Assembly (NCBI RefSeq): GCF_040954645.1
Contig: NC_092804.1
Span: 147,507,108 to 147,571,107, forward strand
Direction of reading: 5' to 3'
Length of the DNA: 64,000 nucleotides
DNA from: Diabrotica undecimpunctata
Lineage: Eukaryota; Arthropoda; Insecta; Coleoptera; Chrysomelidae
Within the stretch, counting starts at the first letter, position 1, and each line of letters starts with the position of its first letter. A program made the position numbers and the translations under genes. This document shows, piece after piece, positions 35,296-46,730 of this stretch. The notes beneath the pieces were generated by a model, which was given only the letters and a program-made list of their open reading frames with translations, was not told the DNA's origin and searched no databases.

Positions 35296-36957
35296 GTGGT
35301 AGAAACTCTCAGATGAGACACAGCACAAAAACAAAACAGTGATTACTCTGACAAAAATTGACACACTACATTCGAGTATATTTCACTTTTTTACAAACAA
35401 ATTTGCCGGTTTTTTCAGATCACCCACGTCGCGTCTAATTTTTTTAAAGTCTAAACCCAACTCTCACTTGAACTCCACATTTAACTGCTACAATATACTA
35501 TATTTACATGACAAAAACGAAAAACGAAAAGTCATTACGAATTAAAAAAAAAAACCCGGAATCGAAACAATGAAGTGACCACTTCGATGATCTATTGAAT
35601 CATTTGCCCAACTCGACAAAAACCAAGCATATAAACGGGAATATTTCTATTTATTTGAGGTGCAAAATATCTTACAGCGGTATCTCGATCAAAAGAATAC
35701 CGAAGAAATACGCATCTGTGATATATAAACAAACTTTAAAATATGTTTATTATCAACTCCAGCGATGCAAAAGGATTGAAAATACTTTTTCGGTGTTATA
35801 CGATAGGAAATAGAAATACGTTAAAAATATTCTTCGATGTTTTAATATACACAAGGTGATTTAAAATACTACAACTTGTGGATATTTTTGTGTTTTAGAA
35901 TGTGTCATTTATTACTAAATTGTGCATCACAGAGAAGTCTAGCATTCTTATACCATTACTGTTTAGTGCTGTTTCTCCATATTTTCCTTATACCTTTTTT
36001 AAAATCCTAGTTATTTGCCCCTATTCTGCTATTGAAGACACCTACTAAATATATATTTCCTTATGCTTCTTCAGTGGCGATTGCTAATTCTTTGCAGAAT
36101 TTATTCTTATTATAAGCTGAGTAGTCATCGTTTGGGCCGTACATAATTCTTTTTAAATTATTGTTCTTTTGTTTCATTTCAACTAATAGGATTATCTCTG
36201 ACTAGGCTTTCCCAATATTTATTTGTTCTGTTAATCTGGTGTGTACTATGCATCTCACCCCTGCCGCTACTCTCTTTTTTCCTTTTTGTTTTCACTATAT
36301 ACAAATACATGACCATTTTCTGTTTTTAGCATTCCTTGTCCTTTTTTTTAATTCCAGTTTCTTGTATACTTCTCATATTTTATGTTCTCAACTTCTATAT
36401 TTTTTTCTATTCTCCTTGTTCCTTTCTTCTTGTTTTCTTTTTTGCACATCCCTTTCCTGTTCATTAATATTTATTGTACTTGTTTCCTTATTTAGTGCCA
36501 TGTTTGTTACCAACTCGTATATTAATAATTATAAAGTTAGAAGTAAAACTATAAAAAGATGTTTTCCATATTTAATGGTGAATACACAATATTTACTGTG
36601 CATTTATCCCATGAAACATATTTATGTAGAATGATATAAACCAAGTTTTTTATATTAAGAAAACAGAAATTTTACTTTTTTTATAAAGATGTTTATTATT
36701 GTGTTTATTATTATAAAGTTGTTATAAATATATAGCACATAAAAATATACAAAAAAGTATGGAAATACGATAATTTCTCTGAAACTAATGAATAGATATT
36801 TGTGAAATTCTAGAATCATGAATTAGATGATTCTACATTTTCTATTCTACATTTAAAATTTACGTGATGTCAGCGATTAACGTATTGCCGCTATCTTTAT
36901 TTTTTTAATGGCAGCCTAGGTCAAGTGACATTATCATCGAATAGCTTATTTTTTAGT
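35296..36957. other. no gene recognised
   Basis: AT-rich sequence. An open frame of 131 codons at 36239-36634 is Phe/Leu/Ser-rich and looks like low-complexity chance reading of T/C-rich DNA. Confidence 0.45.
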
Positions 36958-39900
36958 CCGGTAAAATAAGGATGCAACCTCGGAATGAAAGATAATAAGC
37001 TGAAAATTTGCATACGTCTTTATTTTGATGGTATAAAACTTACCTCAAAAGTCTCATATAATCACGTGTCCGCGACTTAAGATATTTAAGGTCAAAGGTC
37101 ACGAAAATGAGTTTTCTGCAAATATCTCGTTTCCCTTACACTTTATGACATTTAAGGTGGTAAGAAAAATTGTAGAATGGAAAATTCTCTTCAATTTTTG
37201 TCTGAAGTACTTTTATGTACCTTCAACCCTTCTTAAGATAGAGCACAAAGAGTGGGGGACCGCTTACCTGTGTATACGGTAACGCGAAGTCAGCCAGTAG
37301 GATTCAATAAATAATAAGTTATATAGTTAATTATTCACTTAAAATACTATTATTATCATTAAATTTTTATTATTTATTATTTAATAAACTATATTTATAG
37401 ATATTAATTATAAAATATATGTTTTTTATATAATATTTATTTTATTTTTAACAAACATACAATATTAAATGAAATATTTCAAATGAACTTTAATGATATT
37501 TTTAACAGCTGTATATACGATAAATTAAGATCAAGTGCAGAATTCAAAAATAATCATTTTTATATTTAATTAAATACTGAAAAAATCATATTTATTATTT
37601 TTTTCAATTATATATTTATTTATTAATCCAATAATCGATTTATTAAAGTTACAAATATAATATATATTCTTTTATTATGTATGGTTAATATTTTTGTATT
37701 AATTTTCTTCTTCATCGTCTTCTTCTTCTTCTTCTTCTTCTTCTTCTTCTTCTTCCTCTGACTGCTCAATATGGGATTCATCATCATCATTCTCGTTTAT
37801 TAAAGTATCAGAATAAAAATATTCAAGAATATCAGGTGCATATTCACTTTCTTCATTGAAATCATCTGAAGTTGATGAAGCGTTTAGACATGATTGTCCA
37901 TTACACGGCCCACAAATTAAAGTACATTGCAATCCTGACTTCCTGCATCCGCAATTAGAACCACAACCTTTCTTGCAATTGCAAAATATTGTATTCAGCT
38001 GTTTTTCTGGTGCTGGCGGTAATAATGTTGTTATTGGTTCCAGAAATTCATTTTGCATTATCCAGCCGAATTCTTAAGGTTCTAAATCATTTCCCAACCA
38101 AATTTAGGTCTGATAATAGACACGAATGATATGCTGACGAGCTGCTGCACTTGAAGGTGGAAGACTTGATAACTGCACTGGTTTGTTGAGTCTTGTTGAC
38201 TTGATGAACTGGGTGTATCGAAAAGAGTCTATATCGTCTTCTGATGTTGGAGTATTATACGCTGCTAAGAAAATACGTACTCCATTTTCAAATAATTCTT
38301 GTACAGAGCAGTTTTTTTGTTGAAATAGTTGAGGTGACTGATGTAAATGGTGAATTTTTTCGAATATTTTAATAAACGATATTTTACCTTCCCTATAAAT
38401 CGCAGAAGTCATATCACATCCACTAAATGCGTGTAAAAATAAGATGTGTTTCTTAGAATGAGGGTATTTATCAAAACTTTTCGATGAATATAATTTTGTC
38501 TCCGCATTACCCTTACCAATTTTTTTAAAAAAAATTTCTTGTTGATGTGATTGAGCTCGTCCTATCAAGATAACTAGCAAATCAATATCTTCTCCTACAA
38601 TGACGAAAGTTTTTCCTACATGTTCAGACTCTGCAATAGCTGTTTCTACAATGAGAACATCAGCATCATCTCTCACTTGTTTTGTAGTGATATTAACAGC
38701 TTTTAATTTGTCGATAAGCATGTCTATAAAGATTTTTTTATTAGATGTGTTCGATAAAAATTGTTCTTGGCTAATAGGCACAGTCATTGTTTCATCAAAA
38801 CGGAGTTCGTAAGATTTTGAAATACCGGCAGTTCTTCTTAGTTGTTCCATTGCTTTAATGTTCTTAGTGTAGTCTGAGTAACCATTAAATACAACAACGA
38901 TACTTGAGCCATAATGTGTAATATCTGACGTATTTATGTAAAATATTACAGAAAGTATCATCTTTATTACATACAACGCAGTGCAAAAAAATCCACCATT
39001 GATAATATATGTTGTAGTATTTAAATAATTTATATGACCGTCATTTCTTTCAATACTTGCAGTTTTTAATGTTTGTAAGCCACGAACAACACTCACAGAG
39101 ACACCTTCTGATATTAACTTGTTACAAATAAAACACAAATCAGCCATTGCAATTAAAAATATTCACTCAAAATTATACGTCTGTCGATGCTAAGATGTCG
39201 TTTTCAACTGAACGATAAAATCATTTTTTTTCGGTAAAGAAATACTAACGCAGATAAATAGCTCTACCCTACCATTCCCATCATCAAGTGAAATATCCAT
39301 CCACCGCTATTGTGCGTATATACATAGAAGTCCCAAACTCATTCGCCACGGTGTGTAGAAAGTCATATTAAAAAAAAACCAGTTAGGTCATATATAACAA
39401 AGGAGCATCTGCTACAGCTTCGCAGAAACAGCAACCGCCGTACAAGAGATTTGTATTTCGAGATATAATATTTGTAGTAATATGGACGAAAAGTATTTTA
39501 TTTAATATTGTATGTTTGTTAAAAATAAAATAAATATTATATAAAAAATATATATTTTATAATTAATATCTATAAATATAGTTTATTAAATAATAAATAA
39601 TAAAAATTTAATGATAATAATAGTATTTTAAGTGAATAATTAACTATATAACTTATTATTTATTAAATCCTACTGGCTGACTTCGCGTTACCGTATACAT
39701 AGGTAAGCAGTCCCCCACTCTTTGCGCTCTATCTTAAGAAGGGTTGAAGGTACATAAAAGTACTTTAGACAAAAATTGAAGAGAATTTTCCATTCTACAA
39801 TTTTTCTTACCACCTTAAATGTCATAAAGTGTAAGGGAAACGAGATATTTGCAGAAAACTCATTTTCGTGACCTTTACCTTTAATATCTTAAGTCGCGGA

Positions 39901-40021
39901 CACGTGATTATATGAGACTTATGAGGTAAGTTTTATACCATCAAAATAAAGACGTATGCAAATTTTTAGCTTATTATCTTTCATTCCGAGGTTTGCCCCC
40001 TTTTTTGCCTTATTTTACTGG
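36958..40021 (-). mobile_element. 3.06 kb unit with ~515 bp terminal inverted repeats
   Basis: The left arm 36958-37470 and the right arm 39500-40021 are reverse complements over their whole length with few differences. For example GTCCGCGACTTAAGATAT near 37068 pairs with ATATCTTAAGTCGCGGAC near 39885. Outer ends are CCGGTAAAATAAGG and, inverted, CCAGTAAAATAAGG. An insertion of about ten bases (GGGGG and A-rich) separates the blocks in the right arm. I could not define a target duplication. Between the arms is one minus-strand gene. The layout is that of a DNA transposon, but the gene is not a DDE transposase that I can recognise. Confidence 0.8.
37699..39147 (-). pseudogene. PIN/FEN1-like nuclease-CXC domain protein, two nonsense codons
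   Basis: The N-terminus MADLCFICNKLISEG and SVVRGLQTLKTASIERND resembles the zinc-binding start of large uncharacterised insect and cnidarian proteins. The middle part has RDDADVLIVETA, VGEDIDLLVIL and LFLHAFSGCDMTSAIYREGK. These acidic clusters fit a PIN/FEN1-type nuclease fold. PPSSAAARQHIIRVYYQT follows, then a TAA (38104-38106) and a second TAA about 30 bases on. In the same frame the protein continues with FCNCKKGCGSNCGCRKSGLQ and CGPCNGQSC, a tesmin/TSO1-type CXC domain. It ends in an acidic run encoded by GAA repeats. At about 480 codons it is much shorter than the long relatives I remember, so an internal deletion after residue 45 is likely. The nuclease role is inferred. Confidence 0.75.
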
Positions 40022-40149
40022 ATAATTTTGCCCTTTTTAGCAATATTAAAAAAGTACCATATTACACAATATTAATAATATAAAACAAGAAAAATTTTCA
40101 AAGACATAAACATTTAATTGTTGAACAATTTATATTAATTTTTATAATT

Positions 40150-40277
40150 AGAATAAAAAAATGCATGTTTTACAAAAGGTGCTCAAGTGTTAACCGTCTG
40201 TTTCTTAGCAATAATACAATCTATCTTGGAAGTTTCGAATAGAATCATTAATCATTTCTGCAGAAACCGATGGCATT
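40150..40277 (-). pseudogene. mariner-type transposase, C-terminal piece
   Basis: The minus strand reads IRLKMPSVSAEMINDSIRNF and QDRLYYC before stops, the usual C-terminal end of insect mariner/IS630-type transposases. It is the continuation of the gene at 42297-43110, from which it is separated by the RTE insert at 40289-42285. The duplication TTAAGACGTAT marks the junction. Confidence 0.7.
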
Positions 40278-40288
40278 TTAAGACGTAT

Positions 40289-42285
40289 CATCATCATGCA
40301 ACCTCTTCTGTCCACTGCTGGACATAGGTCTCTCCCATTTTTCGCCACTCTTCACGGTTCTTCTTGTTGCCATTTTTTGGATATTCGTCTAATGTCGTCC
40401 ATCCAGCTTGTTGGTGGTCGTCCTCTGCTGCGTTTGTCTTCTCGTGGGCGCCAGTCAATTAGTTTTCTGGTCCATCTGGTGTCTTTCAGTCTTGTTATTT
40501 GACCTGCCCAATTCCATTTCAGCTTGGCTATACGTTCGACGACATCACTGATACCTGTTCTTTTCTTACGTCTTGATTCCTTATTTTGTCTTTTTTTGTA
40601 ACACCGGGAATTGATCTTTCCATGCGCCTTTGTTCCACTCGCATTTTTAGTGCTGTTGCTTTTGTGAGCGTGAGAGTTTCTGCTCCGTATGTCATAATAG
40701 GAAAAACGCATTGGTCAAATGTCTTCCGTTTCATAGCTATGTAGCTATGTTGCGGGATGTTGCTCTTAAATATGTCTCTTAGTGAACCATACGCCGCCCA
40801 AGCAAGTGTTATTCGTCGTTAAAATTCTCAGGTCTGGTTGTCCTTGTCGATTCTGATTTCATGACCAAGATATATATACTTTTCTGTCAATTCTACCACT
40901 TGATTTTGGATGATTAGGTGTTCGCTGGGAATTAAATTTGTCATAAATTTGGTCTTACTGATGTTCATTTTTAGACCTATTGTTGAAGATACGTTTTCTA
41001 ATTCTTGTACCATTTGTTGTGCTTCACCCAGATCTTCGGTAATAAGTACTATGTCGCCGGAAAAACGCAGATGATTGAGCATTTTTCCATCTATTTTTAT
41101 TCCTCTATTTTCCCACTTTAGCATTTTAAAGGCGTATTCGAGGACCGTTATAAATACTTTAGGTGAGAGAGTGTCGCCCTGTCTCACACCTCGCTTGACA
41201 TGAATTTCTCTATTGGTATCATGTAGTTTTACACGCATTGTGGCGTTTTGGTATAATGTTTGTACTAACTGTGTAAGCCGGTAATCTATTCTACTATTGT
41301 TTAGAGCAGTTATAATGCTGTCTAATTCCACAGTGTCAAAGACTTTGTGAAAGTCTACAAAGATAAGTACCAGTGGTCTGTTATATTCTAGCGACTTTTC
41401 TATTAAGGTTTTTACTGTTTGTATGTGATGGTTTGTTCCGAATTTTAAGCTGAAGCCAGCCTGTTCTCGGGGTTGGTAGAAATCTAACTTTTTCTTTAGT
41501 CTTGTCGTAATTATTTGGGTAAACGTTTTATAGATGGGTTTCAATAAGCTGATTGGTCTATAATTTTCTAGGTGCGCCTAGTCTCCTTTCTTGTGTAGTA
41601 AAATTGTTACTGTATTGTTCCATGTTTTTGGTACGCAACAATCTGTTAGACAAAGGTTAAACAACATTTTTATTTGGTTGAGAAGGGCAAGTCCGCCCAT
41701 CTTTATAGCTTTTATTACAACTCCATCTTCACCTGGCGCTTTGTTGTTTTTCATATTTTTCATTGCGTCCTGGATTTTGCTTAGTGTGACCTCTGGCATG
41801 AGCTCTGAACCTTGGTTGATAATTTTGCGTAATGCGGCGTTTAAGTTCTTTTGGTCTTCTCTTTGGCTTGTGTATAGTTCTTGATAGAAGTCTTCAACTA
41901 TGTGTAGTAGTTCTTCTCTATTTGTTATGGGGACTCCTTCTTTGCTTTAGTTTGTGTATTTCGCATTTTTCATTGTTTAGTCGTCTTCTCAAGACTTTCA
42001 GACTTTTATTCTCTTCTATAGTTTGCTGGACTTTTTTATTCTTAAATTTCTTTAAATTTTTCCTTATAGCTTTTGATACTTCTTTGTTTATTTTTCGCAG
42101 TTCTTCTTCGTCAATGCTTTCTTTTCCTTTGATTTTTGGCGTCTTTCAGCATTTTTCTTGAGCCTCTCGACAGCTTCTACGATATTTTCGTTTAGGGCAT
42201 TTACATTATTCATGCATTCATTTTGTTGAATGTATGAATATATGGTTGTGTAGGATTTTATTGATATTGCCTTGATATTCATTCA
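40289..42285 (-). mobile_element. RTE-like LINE (RT domain and C-terminus), 5'-truncated
   Basis: Flanked by a perfect 11 bp duplication TTAAGACGTAT (40278-40288 and 42286-42296). The minus strand encodes NNKAPGEDGVVIKAIKMGG, CCVPKTWNNTVTILLHKKGD, ENYRPISLLKPIYKTFTQII, FVDFHKVFDTVE, GVRQGDTLSPKVF and the RT box as LRFSGDIVLI. There the first active-site Asp is replaced by Gly. EKYIYLGHEIRIDKDNQ follows, then, after a frameshift, LTYGAETLTLTKATALKMR-like codons and KLKWNWAGQITRLKDTRW, to a CATCATCAT (GATGATGAT on minus) 3' end. A stop separates HKKGD from ENYRP. Inactive. Confidence 0.92.
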
Positions 42286-42296
42286 TTAAGACGTAT

Positions 42297-43110
42297 GGTA
42301 TCCTTGAAATCATTTAAATTGATTGCTTTGTTTACGTAGTATTCAATTGCTCCTTTTGACCAATCCATCTCTGGAGGAAAACGTTATTTCAATATTGCCT
42401 AAGAATTTTATGATAGTGTGTACTGCTGTATACTATCATATTTGAAAAAAAAAATTGATTATTTCTGGAATAATTTTATGCTAGAGAAGATCAAGATATT
42501 TTACACCGGTAAGCGCGCCAACAATAAAAAATAAACCTATCAAATGGTTTTTTACTAAACCAGCCTACACATTAACTTTTTGGCGATATTGTGTCTGAGT
42601 CTGATCCATCCAGTGTGGATTGGAATCTGTTCAGTATCGACAATTTTGTTTGTTAACAATACCATTGAAGCAGAATGTCGCTTCATCACTAAATACAATA
42701 TGATCTAAATCATCTTTGAGCAATTCTTAATGGTTTTGAATTTTATAAGGGTGGAACGTATTTTTATGTAAATTGTTTGTACTGTCTTCCTGGTAATACT
42801 ATAATTTCTAGATAGTTTATACGTTTTGTAATTTTCTTGATCATCTAGCCAGAAGAACATCTACAGTTTTTCAATAGTCTTCATTAGTTGCAGTTTTTGG
42901 TTTGCCAGATTTTGGGCGATTCCGTAGATTACCGGTTTCATTAAATTTATTAAAAATTTTAGAAAGCGTTGATATATTTATAGGTCTTTTATTAGTACAT
43001 TTTCTATTACAATAACCAAGTAACATTAGTATCTGAATTCGCTCTCTTTCTTATAATTTTGGCATTATTCTTAAATTACTTTTAATCCCTGCAGATATCA
43101 AATGAAAGTA
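42297..43110 (-). pseudogene. mariner-type transposase, N-terminal and core piece
   Basis: Broken minus-strand frames give a helix-turn-helix-like stretch near 42900-43060, DDLDHIVFSDEATFCFNGIV (first catalytic Asp, about 42690), NKQNCRY and SNPHWMDQTQTQYRQKVNV. VGALTGVKYLDLL (about 42510) comes next, then PEMDWSKGAIEYYVNKAINL next to the insertion point. The segment with the second catalytic Asp appears deleted near 42430. Together with 40150-40277 it is one old transposase gene split by the LINE. Confidence 0.78.
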
Positions 43111-43177
43111 AGACTAGTTTAAAACTTAACAGTTTGTTATATACAAAATGCTTTTTGACATTTTTTACCCTACTACT

Positions 43178-43208
43178 AAAACCAATAGTAGTGCCTACTA
43201 TTGGTTTT
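43178..43208. repeat. perfect 14 bp hairpin
   Basis: AAAACCAATAGTAG (43178-43191) and CTACTATTGGTTTT (43195-43208) around TGC. It lies just outside the mariner remnant and could be a terminator-like or foldback scar. Function unknown. Confidence 0.85.
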
Positions 43209-43402
43209 GGATAGGCAGTATCTATCTATCAGTGGTGTACCAGAATTATAAAAAATAAAAATGGATTAATACAATTGCAATGTAATAAAATGTTTCATAA
43301 GTAACATGATACTTTTTTGGTATTACTGAAAAGAGAAAAAAATAAGCTATTGTATCACCCGACAGGTTGTTTTTAAAAAAAAATCAAAATGGGGGCGATA
43401 TG

Positions 43403-43536
43403 CTAAACGTTGATGACTAAATTTAAAATGTTCTCTAGAAAATACAGAATATCATCGCATTTATTATCAAGAAATTTCGTAAATATATAATCATTAGTTT
43501 CAGGTAAATTACCGTGTTTCCATACTTTTTTGCTAC
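43403..43536 (-). CDS. candidate host gene, downstream exon (exon 4)
   Basis: On minus, an AG at 43538-43537 precedes codons SKKVWKHGNLPETNDYIFTK and DNKCDDILYFLENI, ending in a stop at 43403-43405. The first two bases complete a Gly codon begun by the last base of the exon at 43639, so the phases agree. The intron between them is 102 bp (GTAAGT to AAAG), a typical short insect intron. The exon may instead end in a donor I did not identify. Product unknown. Confidence 0.4.
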
Positions 43537-43638
43537 CTTTGTATAAGTAATATATAAATATATGTCTTAAATACCGATATAAAACCAAATTTATTAACCG
43601 TAAAGTATAATAAAAAAAGCTTTAAAAACAGCACTTAC

Positions 43639-43765
43639 CACTGGATACAATCGCAACCGACTTCCACTTCATAGCACTTGCAACTTTGGCAAATCCGCGG
43701 CTTATTTCAGGGATTGAGGGACTGAGGCGAACTTTGTTTGGTTTGGTATTGATTTGGTCCAACAT
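43639..43765 (-). CDS. candidate host gene, exon 3
   Basis: A 127 bp open segment on minus between TTTGTTTCAG and GTAAGT, both strong splice signals. It reads MLDQINTKPNKVRLSPSIPE then ISRGFAKVASAMKWKSVAIV and SS, with no stop. The codon use and residue mix look like real coding, unlike the surrounding repeats. The pattern of an R-x-SPS stretch followed by W-K-S-V-A-I-V recalls type-1 periplasmic-binding-like ligand domains of receptors. That is only a resemblance. Confidence 0.5.
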
Positions 43766-43947
43766 CTGAAACAAAACATACATGAGCCGTTAAACTATTA
43801 TAGCTCCAAATGGACCTTAAAGTTTTATCAAAATGAAAATATCATTTATATGGAAATCAGTAAATAGAAATACAAAAATATTTCCTTTATAATTTACACC
43901 AAAATACACGAAAAATCAAATTGACTTTATATTAATTTGGTTACATT

Positions 43948-44939
43948 GATAATTTTTCGACTGTTCTAACAACCATTCAAATTTCGTCATTTTGTGTCAT
44001 GTGGAACAATTTCACCCAATCATGTCAACATTAGACTGATAATTGCATTCAGTGCAATTTTCAATCCCTATGACAACATGATCGAGTTTGACAACTTCAT
44101 CCAAATAAATTTATAGATCTTCTATAGTAGAAAACAGCAACGAATCTAATGTTAACTTAAATTTTAATAATTGTACTTTCACTAAATATACTTTTAATAA
44201 ATAAATGTTTCGTTATGTTGAGTTATGCTTTTTTTTTGAAAAATTATCAGTAGTAATATCACTAGGACATTGATAACAGACGAGATAATTTCATGACAAT
44301 CGAAAGCTTGTTCATCTTGAGAAATTTGTCATGAAATTATGAGGCATTCATCAATGTCCGAGGGATATTCGGCGGATAATTTTTCGAAAAAAAAAAATCA
44401 TAACTTAACATAACGAAACATTTATTTATTAAAAGTACAGTAAGTGAAAGTACAATTATTAAAATTTAAGTTAACATTAGATTCGTTGCTGTTCTCTACT
44501 ATAGAAGATCTATTACCACGCATAATATTTATAATCTTGGTATGGTGTTCTTGATCGAGATTCAAGTATGGTTTTATAGAATTCTGATTGCCATGACCAG
44601 TAATTTTTGGATGAAGTTGTCAAACTCGATCGTGTTGTCATAGGGATTGAAAATTGCACTGAATGCAATTATCAGTCTAACGTTGACATGATTGGGTGAA
44701 ATTAGTCCACATGACACAAAATGACGAAATTTGAATGGTTGTTAGAACAGTCGAAAAATTATCCGCCGAATATCCCTCGAACATTGATGAATGCCTCATA
44801 ATTTCATGACAAATTTCTCAAGCTCGTTGCTTGGTAACAGCACTTAGCTTTCGGCTTCGTGCTGTTACCAAGGAACGAGCTTTCGATTGTCATGAAATTA
44901 TCTCGTCTGTTATCAATGCCCTAGGGATATTACTACTGA
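43948..44939. repeat. foldback-type inverted repeat cluster
   Basis: Two block types alternate: L (43948-44227), A (44236-44395), then L reversed (44399-44763) and A reversed (44752-44939). L and its reverse match except for about 85 extra bases at 44516-44600. A is itself nearly palindromic, with outer GAAAAATTATC and GATAATTTTTC. The reversed A carries an additional hairpin (44822-44843 with 44859-44880; 21 of 22 pairs). No protein coding. It fits a non-autonomous foldback element or a tandem dimer of one. It lies in the intron between candidate exons 3 and 2. Confidence 0.8.
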
Positions 44940-44990
44940 GAATAAAAACCAAACAATTTTAAAACCTAAATTATTTCGACAATTACTAAC

Positions 44991-45125
44991 TTCTTCTTTC
45001 ATTTTGTTGTAGCCAAAAGTTTGTTTGTATCTTTGACACTTTTTGCCACCAGAAAACCAAGAGACAAGCATTACGCAAGATTTACTATAGATGTATTGTA
45101 CCATGCTCCAAACCGCATGGTGCAT
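44991..45125 (-). CDS. candidate host gene, exon 2
   Basis: A 135 bp open segment on minus after an AG at 45127-45126 (preceded by CTAAATC, a weak tract) and before GTTAGT. It reads MHHAVWSMVQYIYSKSCVML then VSWFSGGKKCQRYKQTFGY and NKMKEE. It starts and ends in phase 0, matching the exon at 52331 (ends phase 0) and the exon at 43765 (starts phase 0). No family recognised. The foldback cluster begins about 50 bp downstream. Confidence 0.4.
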
Positions 45126-45150
45126 CTGATTTAGTCTTTATAATTACAAT

Positions 45151-45629
<479 letters not shown>

Positions 45630-46449
45630 TATAGTAAATTCTTAAAAATTGGGGAAATCTGCAAGAAAGACTTTAATGAGTATCAATTGTTTCGCCGAAC
45701 GTTTTTGCCAAAGAGAATTAATTTGGCTTCTTCAGGGCTGAAAGAGAATAAATTATAATTAGCTACCATATATTATCTATTAAAACATTATTGATCTTAC
45801 CGTAACTTAGAATTGTAGAGTTAGAATATTAAAAAACTTTGCTAGTAACATAGTGGTGTTTTTTGTTACTATGTGCAAAAAAAGTTTTTTTAAGGTTTGA
45901 AATGTATGGTAGCTTTGAACTTAACACGCAAAAGTTTACCCAAGGTTAATCGAAAAACCCAATGTAACTACATTTAAAAGGAGGTAATTCTTTGAATTGT
46001 GGGCAATAACTAAATTTTTGATTGTTAGAAAGTTTAAAAGTGAGGTTCTGTTTTAGCCAGAACGCATGCACTGACAAATTCAAGTAGTTCTTATGAATCT
46101 TTATGTCGTTAAGGTTCATTGGTAAAAACGAATGAAATTAAATCCCAGTATAGGGAAATATTATTTTGATTTTTTTTATTTAATTATATTCTATTGTTCA
46201 TGTATTATTATATCTTATTGAGATGTATCTAAGAAAAGCAAGGGAATGTTATCTTTTTTAGTTAATAAAAATTAATTATAAAGGTAGGTTAGTTGTTAAT
46301 GGATATATCAGTCGAGTCAGTTATCTGTGATGTTGTATTGTTCTTGGTATCTGATTAAGGTAAGAAGTGGTATATATCGCTTAGATTCTTAATGTCACTC
46401 TTAACATTAAGATAGTAATATACAGCTTGCTTTCCCCAAGCAGTACTAT
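45630..46449. other. no gene; hammerhead-like motif on minus
   Basis: On minus, 45740-45688 reads CCTGAAGAAGCCAAATT, then TTTGGC and later GGCGAAAC. That is the CTGAAGA...GAAA pattern seen in Penelope terminal repeats. The rest is AT-rich and unassigned. Confidence 0.35.
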
Positions 46450-46730
46450 AGATCCTAAATACCAAAAAGTCTAGCATCTTTTGCTAGTCTCGTCTTCAAA
46501 GTTTAAGTTTAAATCTGTAACCTCTCCTTGTATATACAGGTATTTCTTCTTATTCATATTTATCTTTAGGCCCTATGATTTATACTCCTCTTTTAATTGT
46601 CTTATCATGTATTCATTGTCTTCTTCTTCTTGTACAAGAATGATCTGATCATTCGAAAAGTATTGGTATCGTAGTGTTGTATTGGTATACCTATAGTTCC
46701 GCATTTTCTATGTCACCTTTTTAAAGCTTG
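46450..46730 (-). pseudogene. LINE RT fragment
   Basis: The minus strand reads YFSNDQIILVQEEEDNEYMI, RQLKEEYKS, GLKINMNKKKYLYIQGEVTD and LNLNFEDE. This is the palm end of a non-LTR RT with FSND in place of FADD (one catalytic Asp lost). One stop interrupts it. No boundaries found. Confidence 0.7.

Noticed and set aside
36239..36634. 131-residue plus ORF
   Set aside because: Low-complexity Phe/Leu/Ser reading of T/C-rich DNA with no domain, splice signal or repeat match.
36958..40021. Treating the 37-40 kb unit as a segmental inverted duplication around a host gene
   Set aside because: The arms end sharply at matching CC(G/A)GTAAAATAAGG motifs and enclose a broken multi-copy-type gene, which fits a transposon better; the alternative is not fully excluded.
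41591..42161. plus ORFs over the LINE
   Set aside because: Antisense to the RTE-like RT; hydrophobic because the minus strand is Lys/Glu-rich.
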